This document shows, piece by piece, positions 1 through 5,688 of a stretch of 11,605 bases of DNA. Every line of letters begins with the position of its first letter. Positions within the stretch are counted from its first letter, which is position 1. A program made the position numbers and the translations under genes. Under the pieces are notes generated by a model. It searched no databases, was not told where the DNA came from, and saw only the letters and a program-made list of their open reading frames with translations. Location: contig CAZLVG010000030.1 of the NCBI GenBank assembly GCA_964562905.1, forward strand, positions 1 to 11,605, given 5' to 3'. The DNA comes from CAYSWF01 sp964562905. GTDB taxonomy: Bacteria > Patescibacteriota > Andersenbacteria > UBA10190.

Positions 1-17
1 CAGGCAAGCGTGCGGTC

Positions 18-70
18 ACCTGTCTGCCAAAGCACAGGCAGGCGCACAGGCAGGCGCAGACAGGCCTGCC
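18..70. repeat. 12-bp tandem repeat inside a short inverted repeat
   Basis: The unit GCACAGGCAGGC occurs twice head to tail (32-43 and 44-55), followed by a related third piece ending in ACAGGCCTGCC. CCTGTCTGC at 19-27 is the exact reverse complement of GCAGACAGG at 56-64, so the tandem units lie in the loop of a 9-bp inverted repeat. No open reading frame covers it. It resembles dispersed intergenic repeat families of small-genome bacteria, but membership in such a family is inference. Confidence 0.6.
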
Positions 71-135
71 GGCCATAGCTTTAGCGACGGCTGGAATTTT
101 GTTATTTGGGTTTTTACCTTTTCACCCCCCTCCAG

Positions 136-196
136 CTCCCTCTCAAAGAGGGAGAGAGCGCCTCACCCCCACCTAGCCTCCCCCGTCAAGGGGGAG
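136..196. repeat. Pair of strong stem-loops (intergenic repeat)
   Basis: Two perfect stem-loops lie side by side. The first is CTCCCTCT / AGAGGGAG at 136-143 and 147-154 (8 bp, loop CAA). The second is CTCCCCC / GGGGGAG at 178-184 and 190-196 (7 bp, loop GTCAA). Both are flanked by C-rich stretches. They lie 77-137 bp beyond the rplL stop, where an operon terminator would be expected, but neither is followed by a T-run on either strand. They are more likely a REP-like repeat than a simple intrinsic terminator, although they could still stall or protect the 3' end of the rplJL mRNA. Confidence 0.55.
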
Positions 197-215
197 AAAC
201 TGTAATGCCACGCTA

Positions 216-268
216 ATTACGAATTACGAGTTACGGATTACGGATTACGGATGAATCTACTGATTACG
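216..268 (+). repeat. ATTACGR heptamer array, plus orientation
   Basis: Five head-to-tail heptamers occupy 216-250: ATTACGA, ATTACGA, GTTACGG, ATTACGG, ATTACGG. A separate ATTACG copy lies at 263-268, ending five bases before the rplL stop codon. The same heptamer, on the opposite strand and again in five copies, lies just before rplJ at 1345-1379. The rest of 1-272 contains no credible gene. Confidence 0.8.
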
Positions 269-272
269 AACA

Positions 273-758
273 CTATTTCAGCTCCACTTTGCCTCCCGCT
301 TCTTCAATTTTGCTTTTCATCTCCTCCGCCTCTTTCTTGGGCACATTTTCCTTAACAGCGACTGGCGCCTTGTCAACCAAGTCTTTGGCTTCTTTCAGCC
401 CCATGTCAGTAACAGCTCGCACGGCTTTAATCACGGCAATTTTCTGCGGGCCGGCCTCGGCCAGCTCCACAGTGAAGGCGCTTTTCTCTTCTTCGGGAGC
501 AGCCGCCTCCTCCCCGCCGGCCGGCGCGGCCGGAACCGCCGCCGGAGCCGCAGCGCTGACGCCGAATCTTTCTTCCAATACCTTGACCAGCTCGGAAAGT
601 TCCAGCACGGACATCTCTTCAATGTTTTTAACCAGCTCTTTGAATTTTTTAGGAACCTCAACTCCTTTCCCGGTTTCTTCCTGTTTTTTTTCTTTCACCT
701 CTTCCGCGGGTTTTTGTTTTTTTTCTTCTTTGGCTTCCTGTTTGGTTTCCTCTGTCAT
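273..758 (-). CDS. rplL: 50S ribosomal protein L7/L12 with charged N-terminal extension
   Basis: L7/L12 forms the flexible stalk of the large ribosomal subunit, binds as dimers to L10, and recruits translation GTPases. The 161-residue protein contains the N-terminal dimerisation helices (about 38-68), an Ala/Pro/Glu hinge (68-92) and the classic C-terminal domain (93-161) with IKAVRAVTDMGLKEAKDLV and a VELK ending. The family usually has about 120-130 residues. The extra part is the first 35 or so residues, almost all Lys/Glu/Gln. The ATG at 756-758 is preceded by GAAAG, a weak ribosome-binding site. No usable in-frame start gives the conventional length: the GTG at residue 21 lacks a correctly spaced site and the next Met (49) lies inside the dimer domain. 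It lies 54 bp after rplJ in the same operon. Identity is certain; the extension is real if the ATG is. Confidence 0.97.
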   Translation of the reverse strand: MTEETKQEAKEEKKQKPAEEVKEKKQEETGKGVEVPKKFKELVKNIEEMSVLELSELVKVLEERFGVSAAAPAAVPAAPAGGEEAAAPEEEKSAFTVELAEAGPQKIAVIKAVRAVTDMGLKEAKDLVDKAPVAVKENVPKKEAEEMKSKIEEAGGKVELK

Positions 759-812
759 AGTCTTTCAAAATTAACTAATTATTAAGTTATTAACAACTTA
801 CACACAAACATC

Positions 813-1340
813 TTAAGGGGATGATCTTTGGTCGGCGATGGCTTGGAGCGCGCCCACGGCGCCGCGCGGTATGCCGGACAAAGCCGTTACCAGCCCGCGG
901 ATCGGCGCGCTTATGACCGCGACCAGTTGCCCTCGTAATTGCTGAGCTGAAGGCAAGCTGGCCAAAGCGGCTACCTCCCGAGCGGACATAATATCGCCCT
1001 CCAGAGTCCCGGCCAGCAGCCTGATTTTATCTTCGTGCTCTCTGGCAAATTCATCCAGAGCTTTGGCGGGGGCCACCGCTTCATCACCCCACGCCACCGC
1101 CAGCTGCCCCTCCGGCACGGTGGGATCAAAGTCCAACTTAAGATTGTTTAAGGCAATTTTAAGAAGCCGCTTAGGAATGACGCGCATACCGCCGCCTGCT
1201 TCATACAGGCTTGTGCGCAGCTTGCTTGCTTCCTCCACCGTAAGTCCGTTAAAACTCAAAAAAACAACGGAAACCGCCGACGACATGCTGTCCTGCATTT
1301 CCCTTACGCTTTGCTTTTTTTGTTGCTTGGTCAGTGCCAT
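813..1340 (-). CDS. rplJ: 50S ribosomal protein L10
   Basis: L10 (uL10) anchors the L7/L12 dimers to 23S rRNA at the base of the stalk. The 175-residue length and pattern are typical: a basic N-terminus (MALTKQQKK), the alpha/beta rRNA-binding domain with FLSFNGLTVEEASKLR and a VIPKRLLKIAL segment (about 26-66), and a C-terminal helical tail with ALASLPS and LVTALSGIPRGAV, where L12 dimers bind. The start is ATG at 1338-1340. No Shine-Dalgarno is visible; instead the minus-strand heptamer array ends four bases before the ATG. It is first in the rplJ-rplL operon, behind a roughly 180-nt leader that probably mediates feedback by L10. rplK and rplA, common upstream neighbours, are absent; mltG is there instead. 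Confidence 0.97.
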   Translation of the reverse strand: MALTKQQKKQSVREMQDSMSSAVSVVFLSFNGLTVEEASKLRTSLYEAGGGMRVIPKRLLKIALNNLKLDFDPTVPEGQLAVAWGDEAVAPAKALDEFAREHEDKIRLLAGTLEGDIMSAREVAALASLPSAQQLRGQLVAVISAPIRGLVTALSGIPRGAVGALQAIADQRSSP

Positions 1341-1344
1341 ATTT

Positions 1345-1379
1345 AGTAATCAGTAATCCGTAATCAGTAACTGGTAACT
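1345..1379 (-). repeat. GATTACN heptamer array, minus orientation
   Basis: Read on the minus strand there are five consecutive heptamers: AGTTACC, AGTTACT, GATTACG, GATTACT, GATTACT. The array sits in the 5' untranslated region of rplJ, ending four bases before the start codon and replacing any Shine-Dalgarno. It is the same motif family, copy number and 35-bp length as the plus-oriented array at 216-250. Confidence 0.8.
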
Positions 1380-1408
1380 AATAATAAATTAACCGCGGCC
1401 ATCCGCGG
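1378..1408 (-). terminator. Possible attenuator hairpin in the rplJ leader
   Basis: On the minus strand CCGCGG-ATGG-CCGCGG forms a 6-bp all-GC stem with a 4-nt loop (1393-1408), followed by a T-rich but interrupted tract, TTAATTTATTATTAG. This layout suits an intrinsic attenuator between the L10 leader and rplJ. The tract is not a pure T-run, so termination would be partial at best. Confidence 0.4.
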
Positions 1409-1416
1409 ACATGAAA

Positions 1417-1521
1417 ACAGCTTTTGGCTGTAATCCTGCCGTGGTCTTATTAAACCCCAGCCGCGCAGCGATGCTTCCTGCCCACGCCGCCGCGGATAAA
1501 GCCACGGGTCTTCGGATGACT
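1417..1521 (-). promoter_or_regulatory. Probable L10 leader (ribosomal protein autoregulatory RNA)
   Basis: On the minus strand, CCGAAGAC (1508-1515) leads into CCGTGG (1502-1507), which pairs with CCACGG (1439-1444). The pairing continues past a C-A mismatch through TTTAT/ATAAG. An inner CCGCG/CGCGG stem (1491-1495 with 1461-1465) and a TTTAATAAGA segment on the 3' side complete it, and an ACAGC/GCTGT hairpin follows at 1417-1431. The order CCG-AGAC, stem, (C/T)TTAAT, complementary stem resembles the known L10 leader, in which the L10-L12 complex binds a kink-turn to repress its own operon. Position directly before rplJ supports this. The assignment rests on pattern and location, without a covariance score. 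Confidence 0.6.
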
Positions 1522-1527
1522 TACTAC

Positions 1528-1556
1528 TTTATAGCTGAAGACGAATAATTATTCAA
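1528..1556 (-). promoter_or_regulatory. Promoter of the rplJ-rplL operon
   Basis: On the minus strand, TTGAAT (-35, 1551-1556), a 17-nt spacer and TATAAA (-10, 1528-1533) form a good housekeeping-sigma promoter. Transcription would begin near 1521, giving a leader of about 180 nt that contains the probable L10-binding structure. Confidence 0.65.
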
Positions 1557-1611
1557 CCCCAAGAGAGAAAGTCGAGGAAGGCCGCCTGGCTAGAGGGGTA
1601 TGGCGAAATCC

Positions 1612-2634
1612 CTACCGTAAATACTCGGCCTTATTGGCGTTATGTTCTGCTGTGGTTTTGGAAAAAATTGTCTTGCCTTCCGGCGTGGACAGGTAATAAT
1701 AATAATCCGACTCTTCCGGACGCACGGCAGCGGTTATCGCCCGCAGGCCCGGATTGCTGATTGGTCCCGGAGGCAGACCGCGGTATTTGCGGGTGTTGTA
1801 GGGTGAGTCTGTTCGCAGGTCTTCTCGAGTCAGCGGCCCGTCCCATTTATTCAGCGCGTAACGCACCGTGGCGTCGGCGTCCAAACCTGCGCCCTCGTCA
1901 AAACGCCGCCACAGGATGCCGGATATCATCGCCATGTCTTCGTCGCTAACCACTTCTCTTTCAATGATACCGGCCATAATGACAATCTGGTCAAAAGTTC
2001 TGCCCCGTGACCTGGCCTCGCGGAATAGTTCGGCAGAGAATTTTTTGTTGAAGTTGCTCAACATTCGCCGAATAACTTCCTCCGGGCCGTCATCCTCGAA
2101 AAACCGATACGTGTCAGGAAAAAGATAACCTTCCAGGTCCCGGCCAGGAGGAATCCGGCTTAAAAAACTCAACTCCGAGGAATAATTATCCGGCCAGGCA
2201 GCCTCCATAAACTCTTCTTCCGTGGCAATGCCCCGGGCGGCCGTGCGGGCCGCTATTTGTTTTAAGGTAAAGCCCTCGGGATAAGTTACAGTAAGCTCGC
2301 CGGGTGTAGTGTCGCCGGTAGTAAAGCGCCGCAACACCTGGGGCACTCGTTCTCCTGCCGACAGTTGATAAGTTCCTGCCTGCAAACTGCCGCCCGCTTT
2401 GGCTCGCCAGGCGTAATAGCGCCAGGGCAAGGCGCGTGAAGTAAAACCCTGCTCTGCCAACCCCTGCCACACCTGGCCGGCCGCGCTGCCTCGCTCCAGC
2501 ACGAACTGGCCGCTCCGTCGCAATTCAGCTGAGCCCCACACCAGCCGGAAAATACCGCTGGCGGCGGCCAGCGCGACCGCCACCACAACCAATACAAAAG
2601 CCGCGAAGCGCCATAGGTTGACTATTTTTATCAT
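1612..2634 (-). CDS. mltG: MltG endolytic murein transglycosylase
   Basis: MltG cleaves nascent peptidoglycan glycan strands at the outer face of the membrane and so sets their length. The 340-residue protein has a short cytoplasmic end and one membrane segment (about 10-31, rich in Val/Ala/Leu), a LysM-like region (about 40-110), and the YceG catalytic domain (about 112-340). Visible family motifs include LEGYLFPDTY (167-176), AGIIEREV with the expected catalytic Glu225, LDADATVRYAL (251-261), and a SPYNT...GLPPGPISNPG segment (277-296). Its ATG overlaps the stop of the upstream guanylyltransferase gene (ATGA, 2631-2634), so the two are probably translationally coupled. It ends just before the rplJ promoter. 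Length and motifs indicate a complete, active enzyme. Confidence 0.95.
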   Translation of the reverse strand: MIKIVNLWRFAAFVLVVVAVALAAASGIFRLVWGSAELRRSGQFVLERGSAAGQVWQGLAEQGFTSRALPWRYYAWRAKAGGSLQAGTYQLSAGERVPQVLRRFTTGDTTPGELTVTYPEGFTLKQIAARTAARGIATEEEFMEAAWPDNYSSELSFLSRIPPGRDLEGYLFPDTYRFFEDDGPEEVIRRMLSNFNKKFSAELFREARSRGRTFDQIVIMAGIIEREVVSDEDMAMISGILWRRFDEGAGLDADATVRYALNKWDGPLTREDLRTDSPYNTRKYRGLPPGPISNPGLRAITAAVRPEESDYYYYLSTPEGKTIFSKTTAEHNANKAEYLR

Positions 2635-3695
2635 AAGACGTCCTGCCTGCCCTTTTGCAGATGCTCCACCACCTCTCTTACCTTATGGCACTTCCCCTTC
2701 TTGGAAACCAGCACGGCGTCATCTGTCACCACTACTATCACGTCTTCCATGCCAATCAGCGATACCGTCTTTTTGGTAGCGTTGTAAATATAATTGCGGT
2801 CGGAATCCACGTGAACGTGATAGCCGAAAGGCGCGTGGTCGCCCCGGCCGCCGAAAACTTTTTCCACCACCTCCCAGTTGCCCACGTCGCTCCAGCCGTA
2901 GTCACCAACTACGGCCACAATGGAAGGCGCCTTCTCTATCAGGGTGTACTCTATGGACACCTTGGGAAAGGCGCGGTACGCGGCCGCTACGTCGTCTTCC
3001 CCGCCTGAAGTCAGCGCCTGGTCAAAACCTTCAAGGGCGGGAATAACTTCAGGACTTTGTTTTTTGAGTTCAGACAGAAAATACGAAGGGCGAGCGGAGA
3101 AATAACCCAGGTTCCAGTAATAATTGCCGGCCGCCACAAAACTTTCCGCCGTTTTCTTGTCCGGCTTCTCTTTAAAACACCTAACGCGATACACGTTGTG
3201 GTAGCCGGCTACGGTGCTGCCGGTTTCTATATAACCAAGAGTGGTTTCGGGCGTAACGGGCACGTGCCCCATCACCGCCAGGGAACGCGGGTTGGCCTCA
3301 ATCAGCTCCGGCATCCGGCGCAAATCTTCAATAAAAGCTATCTCGTTAGTAAAAACATGATCTGACCACATGAACACGGTGGGAACCTCGCCCTGGCCCA
3401 AGCGGCTTAATCTTAAAGTTATGGTGGCAAAAGCAGCGGTGGTATCACGCCTTTCCGGCTCGTAAAAAATCCGTCCGCTGTCGACTTTAGGCAGGTAACG
3501 ATTGATTTGCTCCCGGTAGTCCCGCACCGTGGCCACGTATATATTCTCGCGGCCTGTCAAAGCCCTGGCTCTGCCGTAAGTATCTTCCAGTAAGGTCTGT
3601 CCCGTGCCCAGATCAAGAAACTGTTTTGGTCGGCTGCGGCGCGACAGCGGCCACAGGCGCGTACCCCCGCCACCGGCCATAATAACTATGTTCAT
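2631..3695 (-). CDS. manC: Mannose-1-phosphate guanylyltransferase
   Basis: This enzyme makes GDP-mannose from mannose-1-phosphate and GTP, for envelope polysaccharides or glycosylation. The 354-residue protein shows the nucleotidyltransferase signature GGGGTRLWPLSR with RPKQF (8-25), then EPERRDTTAAF (79-89), SDH (111-113), FKEKPD (174-179), NLGYF (195-199), SIEYTLIEK (247-255) and GDYGWSDVGNW (264-274), in family order. Only the pyrophosphorylase part is present; the C-terminal phosphomannose isomerase domain of long bifunctional forms is absent. I chose the ATG at 3693-3695 rather than a GTG 39 bases upstream, because the protein then starts two to three residues before the first beta strand and the -10 box is placed correctly. 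There is no Shine-Dalgarno. It forms a two-gene unit with mltG. The gene symbol follows general usage; some related enzymes are simply called GMPP. Confidence 0.92.
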   Translation of the reverse strand: MNIVIMAGGGGTRLWPLSRRSRPKQFLDLGTGQTLLEDTYGRARALTGRENIYVATVRDYREQINRYLPKVDSGRIFYEPERRDTTAAFATITLRLSRLGQGEVPTVFMWSDHVFTNEIAFIEDLRRMPELIEANPRSLAVMGHVPVTPETTLGYIETGSTVAGYHNVYRVRCFKEKPDKKTAESFVAAGNYYWNLGYFSARPSYFLSELKKQSPEVIPALEGFDQALTSGGEDDVAAAYRAFPKVSIEYTLIEKAPSIVAVVGDYGWSDVGNWEVVEKVFGGRGDHAPFGYHVHVDSDRNYIYNATKKTVSLIGMEDVIVVVTDDAVLVSKKGKCHKVREVVEHLQKGRQDVL

Positions 3696-3701
3696 ATCAA
3701 G

Positions 3702-3730
3702 AGGATAATTAAGTAAACTGCCGGTGACAA
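3702..3730 (-). promoter_or_regulatory. Promoter for the guanylyltransferase-mltG unit (leaderless type)
   Basis: On the minus strand, TTGTCA (3725-3730), a 17-nt spacer and TATCCT (3702-3707) are followed after only 6 nt by the ATG. The expected start point falls at or next to the A of ATG, so the mRNA should be leaderless, in line with the absence of a Shine-Dalgarno. Confidence 0.5.
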
Positions 3731-3765
3731 GCACAGCCCAGCTTCATTATTATCCGCTATTGGCC

Positions 3766-3777
3766 CATAATCTACAT
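3766..3777 (+). promoter_or_regulatory. -10 element directly before the CAP-protein ATG
   Basis: CATAAT (3766-3771) followed by the 6-nt CTACAT places a -10 box at leaderless spacing from the ATG at 3778. The -35 candidate TTCATT, 17 nt upstream, matches poorly. The promoter is divergent from that of the guanylyltransferase gene. Confidence 0.4.
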
Positions 3778-5199
3778 ATGGGAATAGCGGCGAGATACCT
3801 GCACGGGGCGCGAGTCTGCGTTATCCCCCATCCCGAAAACGGCTTCAAACCTCTGGCGCTGCGGCGGCGTTCCCTGGCGGCTGTGGCCGGCATCCTGCTG
3901 CTGGCTAAAACAGTGGCGCTGTCCACCGCCGCGCTGATGCCCTTGCCGGCGGAGCTTTCCACTATAACTACGGCCCGCATTACGGAGCTGACCAACCAGC
4001 GCAGGGAAGGGGCCGGACTTAACCCCCTGGCAGTAAACCCAAAGCTGTCGGAAGCCGCGAGATGGAAAGCGCGAGACATGTTGGACCACGACTATTTTGC
4101 TCACATCTCCCCCAGCGGAACAACGCCGTGGTTATGGATAAGCAAGGCTGATTATAAATACCAGGTAGCCGGCGAAAATCTGGCCATAGACTTTGTGCAG
4201 GCCGAACGGGTAGTGGAAGCTTGGATGGCTAGCCCTACTCATCGGGAGAACATCATGCATCCTGATTACACGGAAACGGGAGTGGCCGTTATGACGGGAG
4301 AGTTTGAGGGCGGCACTTCCACGGTGGTAGTGCATATGTTCGGCCGCCCGCTGGGCGCTGCCGCCCCTGCCTCCGAACCGGGGGAGGCACAAAGGACAGC
4401 CGCGGAGTCCCGGACGGCCGGCGAGCAGGAAGCCGGAACGCTGCCGCCCGCCGAAGCCGAAGCTGCCGCCCCGCCTCCTGCCGTGCCGGAAATTATCATC
4501 ATGAACGAAGGCAAGACAGTAAGGAACGAGCTTAAACTACAGCTAAACGGCCATCCCGGTGACCTGGTTACCGTGATCCTGAACGGGGAAACGCGCGGTC
4601 AAACCACGCTGGACGCGGCCGGTATCAGTCAACTAACCCTAAATATACGCGACGTGCCGGACGGGCCAGTCACCGTCAAGGCCCGGGCGGCCAACTCCGC
4701 CGGCCGGCGCAGTCCTTATTCAGAAACACACACTTTGGCCAAGGACACACAAGGGCCGCGGCTGCCAAGAGATTCCCTGGTGTTTGTGGCCTCTCCCGCT
4801 ACCGACAGCCCCTCCGTGCTGTTGATCCTGCCCGGGGACGGCTACGCTTCCGCGGCCGTGCGGACGCGCGATACCCAGCTGGAACTCAAAGCTCAACCAT
4901 CCGCGGCCGTGCCGCTGGACAACAGCCTGGCCGTAACCTTATCTGACGAAGCGGGCAACCAACAGATTATCAGCCACTTCAATCTTTCCCCTTCCTTTTA
5001 CACCGAACGCGACCCTCACTACCTAGAAAAAACCGCGCGGCTGTCCCGCCTGGCCCGCTGGCTGGCGCTGTCCGCCAGCGTGGTGATACTGCTACTGCTG
5101 GGCGCGGCCATCGTTATCCGCATCAACATTCAGCATCCCCGGATGATAGCTCACACCTCCCTCCTGCTGGTACTGGCCGCCGTCTTATTGTTACTTTAA
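3778..5199 (+). CDS. CAP-domain membrane protein with Ig-like region
   Basis: The 473-residue envelope protein has in order: an N-terminal motif IPHPENGFKP (16-25); a first membrane segment (about 32-54); a CAP/SCP domain (about 66-191) with YFAHISPSG (His109), AGENLA (Glu133) and SPTHRENIM (His155, Glu157), the usual CAP pocket residues; a Pro/Ala/Glu-rich linker (about 193-237); one or two beta-rich Ig-like modules (about 238-405); and two membrane segments at the very C-terminus (about 427-449 and 456-473). The N-terminal IPH..N.F.P signature before the first membrane span is, from memory, typical of CAP proteins in Patescibacteria. Substrate and function are unknown; the CAP domain probably faces outward. 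A GTG 54 bases upstream would overlap the divergent gene's promoter, so I chose the ATG with a -10 box at leaderless spacing. Confidence 0.85.
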   Translation: MGIAARYLHGARVCVIPHPENGFKPLALRRRSLAAVAGILLLAKTVALSTAALMPLPAELSTITTARITELTNQRREGAGLNPLAVNPKLSEAARWKARDMLDHDYFAHISPSGTTPWLWISKADYKYQVAGENLAIDFVQAERVVEAWMASPTHRENIMHPDYTETGVAVMTGEFEGGTSTVVVHMFGRPLGAAAPASEPGEAQRTAAESRTAGEQEAGTLPPAEAEAAAPPPAVPEIIIMNEGKTVRNELKLQLNGHPGDLVTVILNGETRGQTTLDAAGISQLTLNIRDVPDGPVTVKARAANSAGRRSPYSETHTLAKDTQGPRLPRDSLVFVASPATDSPSVLLILPGDGYASAAVRTRDTQLELKAQPSAAVPLDNSLAVTLSDEAGNQQIISHFNLSPSFYTERDPHYLEKTARLSRLARWLALSASVVILLLLGAAIVIRINIQHPRMIAHTSLLLVLAAVLLLL

Positions 5200-5218
5200 T
5201 GTTCGCTTTGGCCTAATA

Positions 5219-5248
5219 TTGAGAAATTATGGCTTTTAATGGTACAAT
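5219..5248 (+). promoter_or_regulatory. Strong promoter of the histone-fold gene
   Basis: TTGAGA (5219-5224) and TACAAT (5243-5248), each one mismatch from consensus and 18 nt apart, form one of the best promoters in the window. Transcription should start near 5255, leaving a leader of about 44 nt. Confidence 0.7.
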
Positions 5249-5282
5249 CAGGCGGATGTGGACAGTTATTAAGTTTTCCGGC

Positions 5283-5292
5283 AAAGGAGGTG
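5283..5292 (+). promoter_or_regulatory. Full-consensus ribosome binding site that fixes the histone start
   Basis: AAAGGAGGTG lies 6 nt before the ATG at 5299-5301. It is the strongest Shine-Dalgarno in the window and shows that translation starts there, not at an in-frame ATA/ATG-type start near 5239. Confidence 0.85.
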
Positions 5293-5298
5293 TTGACT

Positions 5299-5487
5299 AT
5301 GAACGGTGAAACCGGTGAAGTGCTGGTTGTGGCCAGCAAGGTCCGCCAGTATCTGAAAGGAAGAGGTGTGAAAATGTCGGGAGAGTTAGTAGGCACGCTC
5401 AACACCAAAATTAAAGCTTTACTGGACGAAGCTGCCAACCGGGCGCGCTCCAACAAGCGCTCAACTGCCAAACCACAGGACGTGTAG
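5299..5487 (+). CDS. Small bacterial histone-fold protein
   Basis: The 62-residue protein reads as a single histone fold: helix 1 (about 8-20, VLVVASKVRQYLK), loop 1 (GRGVKM), long helix 2 (about 27-50, SGELVGTLNTKIKALLDEA), loop 2 (NKRST, 52-56) and a short helix 3 (AKPQDV, 57-62). Arg54, Thr56 and Asp61 have the same spacing (0, +2, +7) as in the archaeal histone ending GRKTVKAEDI, where the Arg-Asp pair stabilises the fold and the Arg-Thr loop contacts DNA. Similar short proteins exist in bacteria, notably Bd0055 of Bdellovibrio, a chromatin protein that binds DNA as a dimer. The gene is monocistronic, with strong promoter, perfect ribosome binding site and strong terminator, as expected for an abundant nucleoid protein. 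Helix 3 is very short, so tetramers or archaeal-type filaments are doubtful. The chromatin role is inferred. Confidence 0.82.
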   Translation: MNGETGEVLVVASKVRQYLKGRGVKMSGELVGTLNTKIKALLDEAANRARSNKRSTAKPQDV

Positions 5488-5510
5488 CCATCTCTCTGGT
5501 ATCAGGCAAT

Positions 5511-5546
5511 AGATCCGCTTTCCTCTAGGAAAGCGGATCTTCTTTT
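5511..5546 (+). terminator. Intrinsic terminator after the histone-fold gene
   Basis: AGATCCGCTTTCC (5511-5523) pairs perfectly with GGAAAGCGGATCT (5528-5540): 13 bp with a TCTA loop, followed by TCTTTT on the plus strand. It begins 23 bases after the stop codon. Confidence 0.9.
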
Positions 5547-5586
5547 GCCGCGCCGGCGAGGTTCGCCACGTTTCCTTGGAATAACA

Positions 5587-5613
5587 CCGCTCTAACACGA
5601 CGTGTTAGAACGG
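5587..5613. other. Near-perfect DNA palindrome (operator-like)
   Basis: TCTAACACG (5591-5599), a single central A, then CGTGTTAGA (5601-5609) form a 19-bp palindrome, flanked by a further CCG/CGG pair (5587-5589, 5611-5613) across one mismatch. The one-base centre favours a protein-bound DNA site over a designed RNA hairpin, and no T-run follows on either strand. It lies between the convergent histone-fold and antiporter genes. Confidence 0.5.
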
Positions 5614-5688
5614 CCACGAGGAGGCTTCTAGTCCTAAATACCGGGTGTTTGGATTTTATCCCGTCCGAGCGTATCAAAAATTTTCATT

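Noticed and set aside
136..196. The two stem-loops considered as the rplJL intrinsic terminator
   Set aside because: Stems are strong but neither is followed by a T-run on either strand; kept as repeats only.
216..250. Heptamer arrays considered as a CRISPR array or iteron origin
   Set aside because: The units are 7 bp without spacers, and no cas, rep or dnaA gene is present in the window.
289..774. Long plus-strand open frame opposite rplL
   Set aside because: It is a mirror of the rplL coding sequence, Ser/Ala-rich with no recognisable domain; rplL on the other strand is unmistakable.
1557..1611. GTCGAGGAAGG considered as the start of an RNase P RNA or other structured RNA
   Set aside because: The surrounding sequence lacks the rest of the conserved P RNA core, and only about 50 bp lie between mltG and the rplJ promoter.
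3724..3777. GTG start extending the CAP protein by 18 residues
   Set aside because: It would overlap the divergent promoter, lacks a ribosome binding site, and the added residues precede the conserved N-terminal motif.
5239..5298. Upstream start extending the histone-fold protein by 20 residues
   Set aside because: It would lie inside the promoter; the perfect Shine-Dalgarno points to the ATG at 5299.
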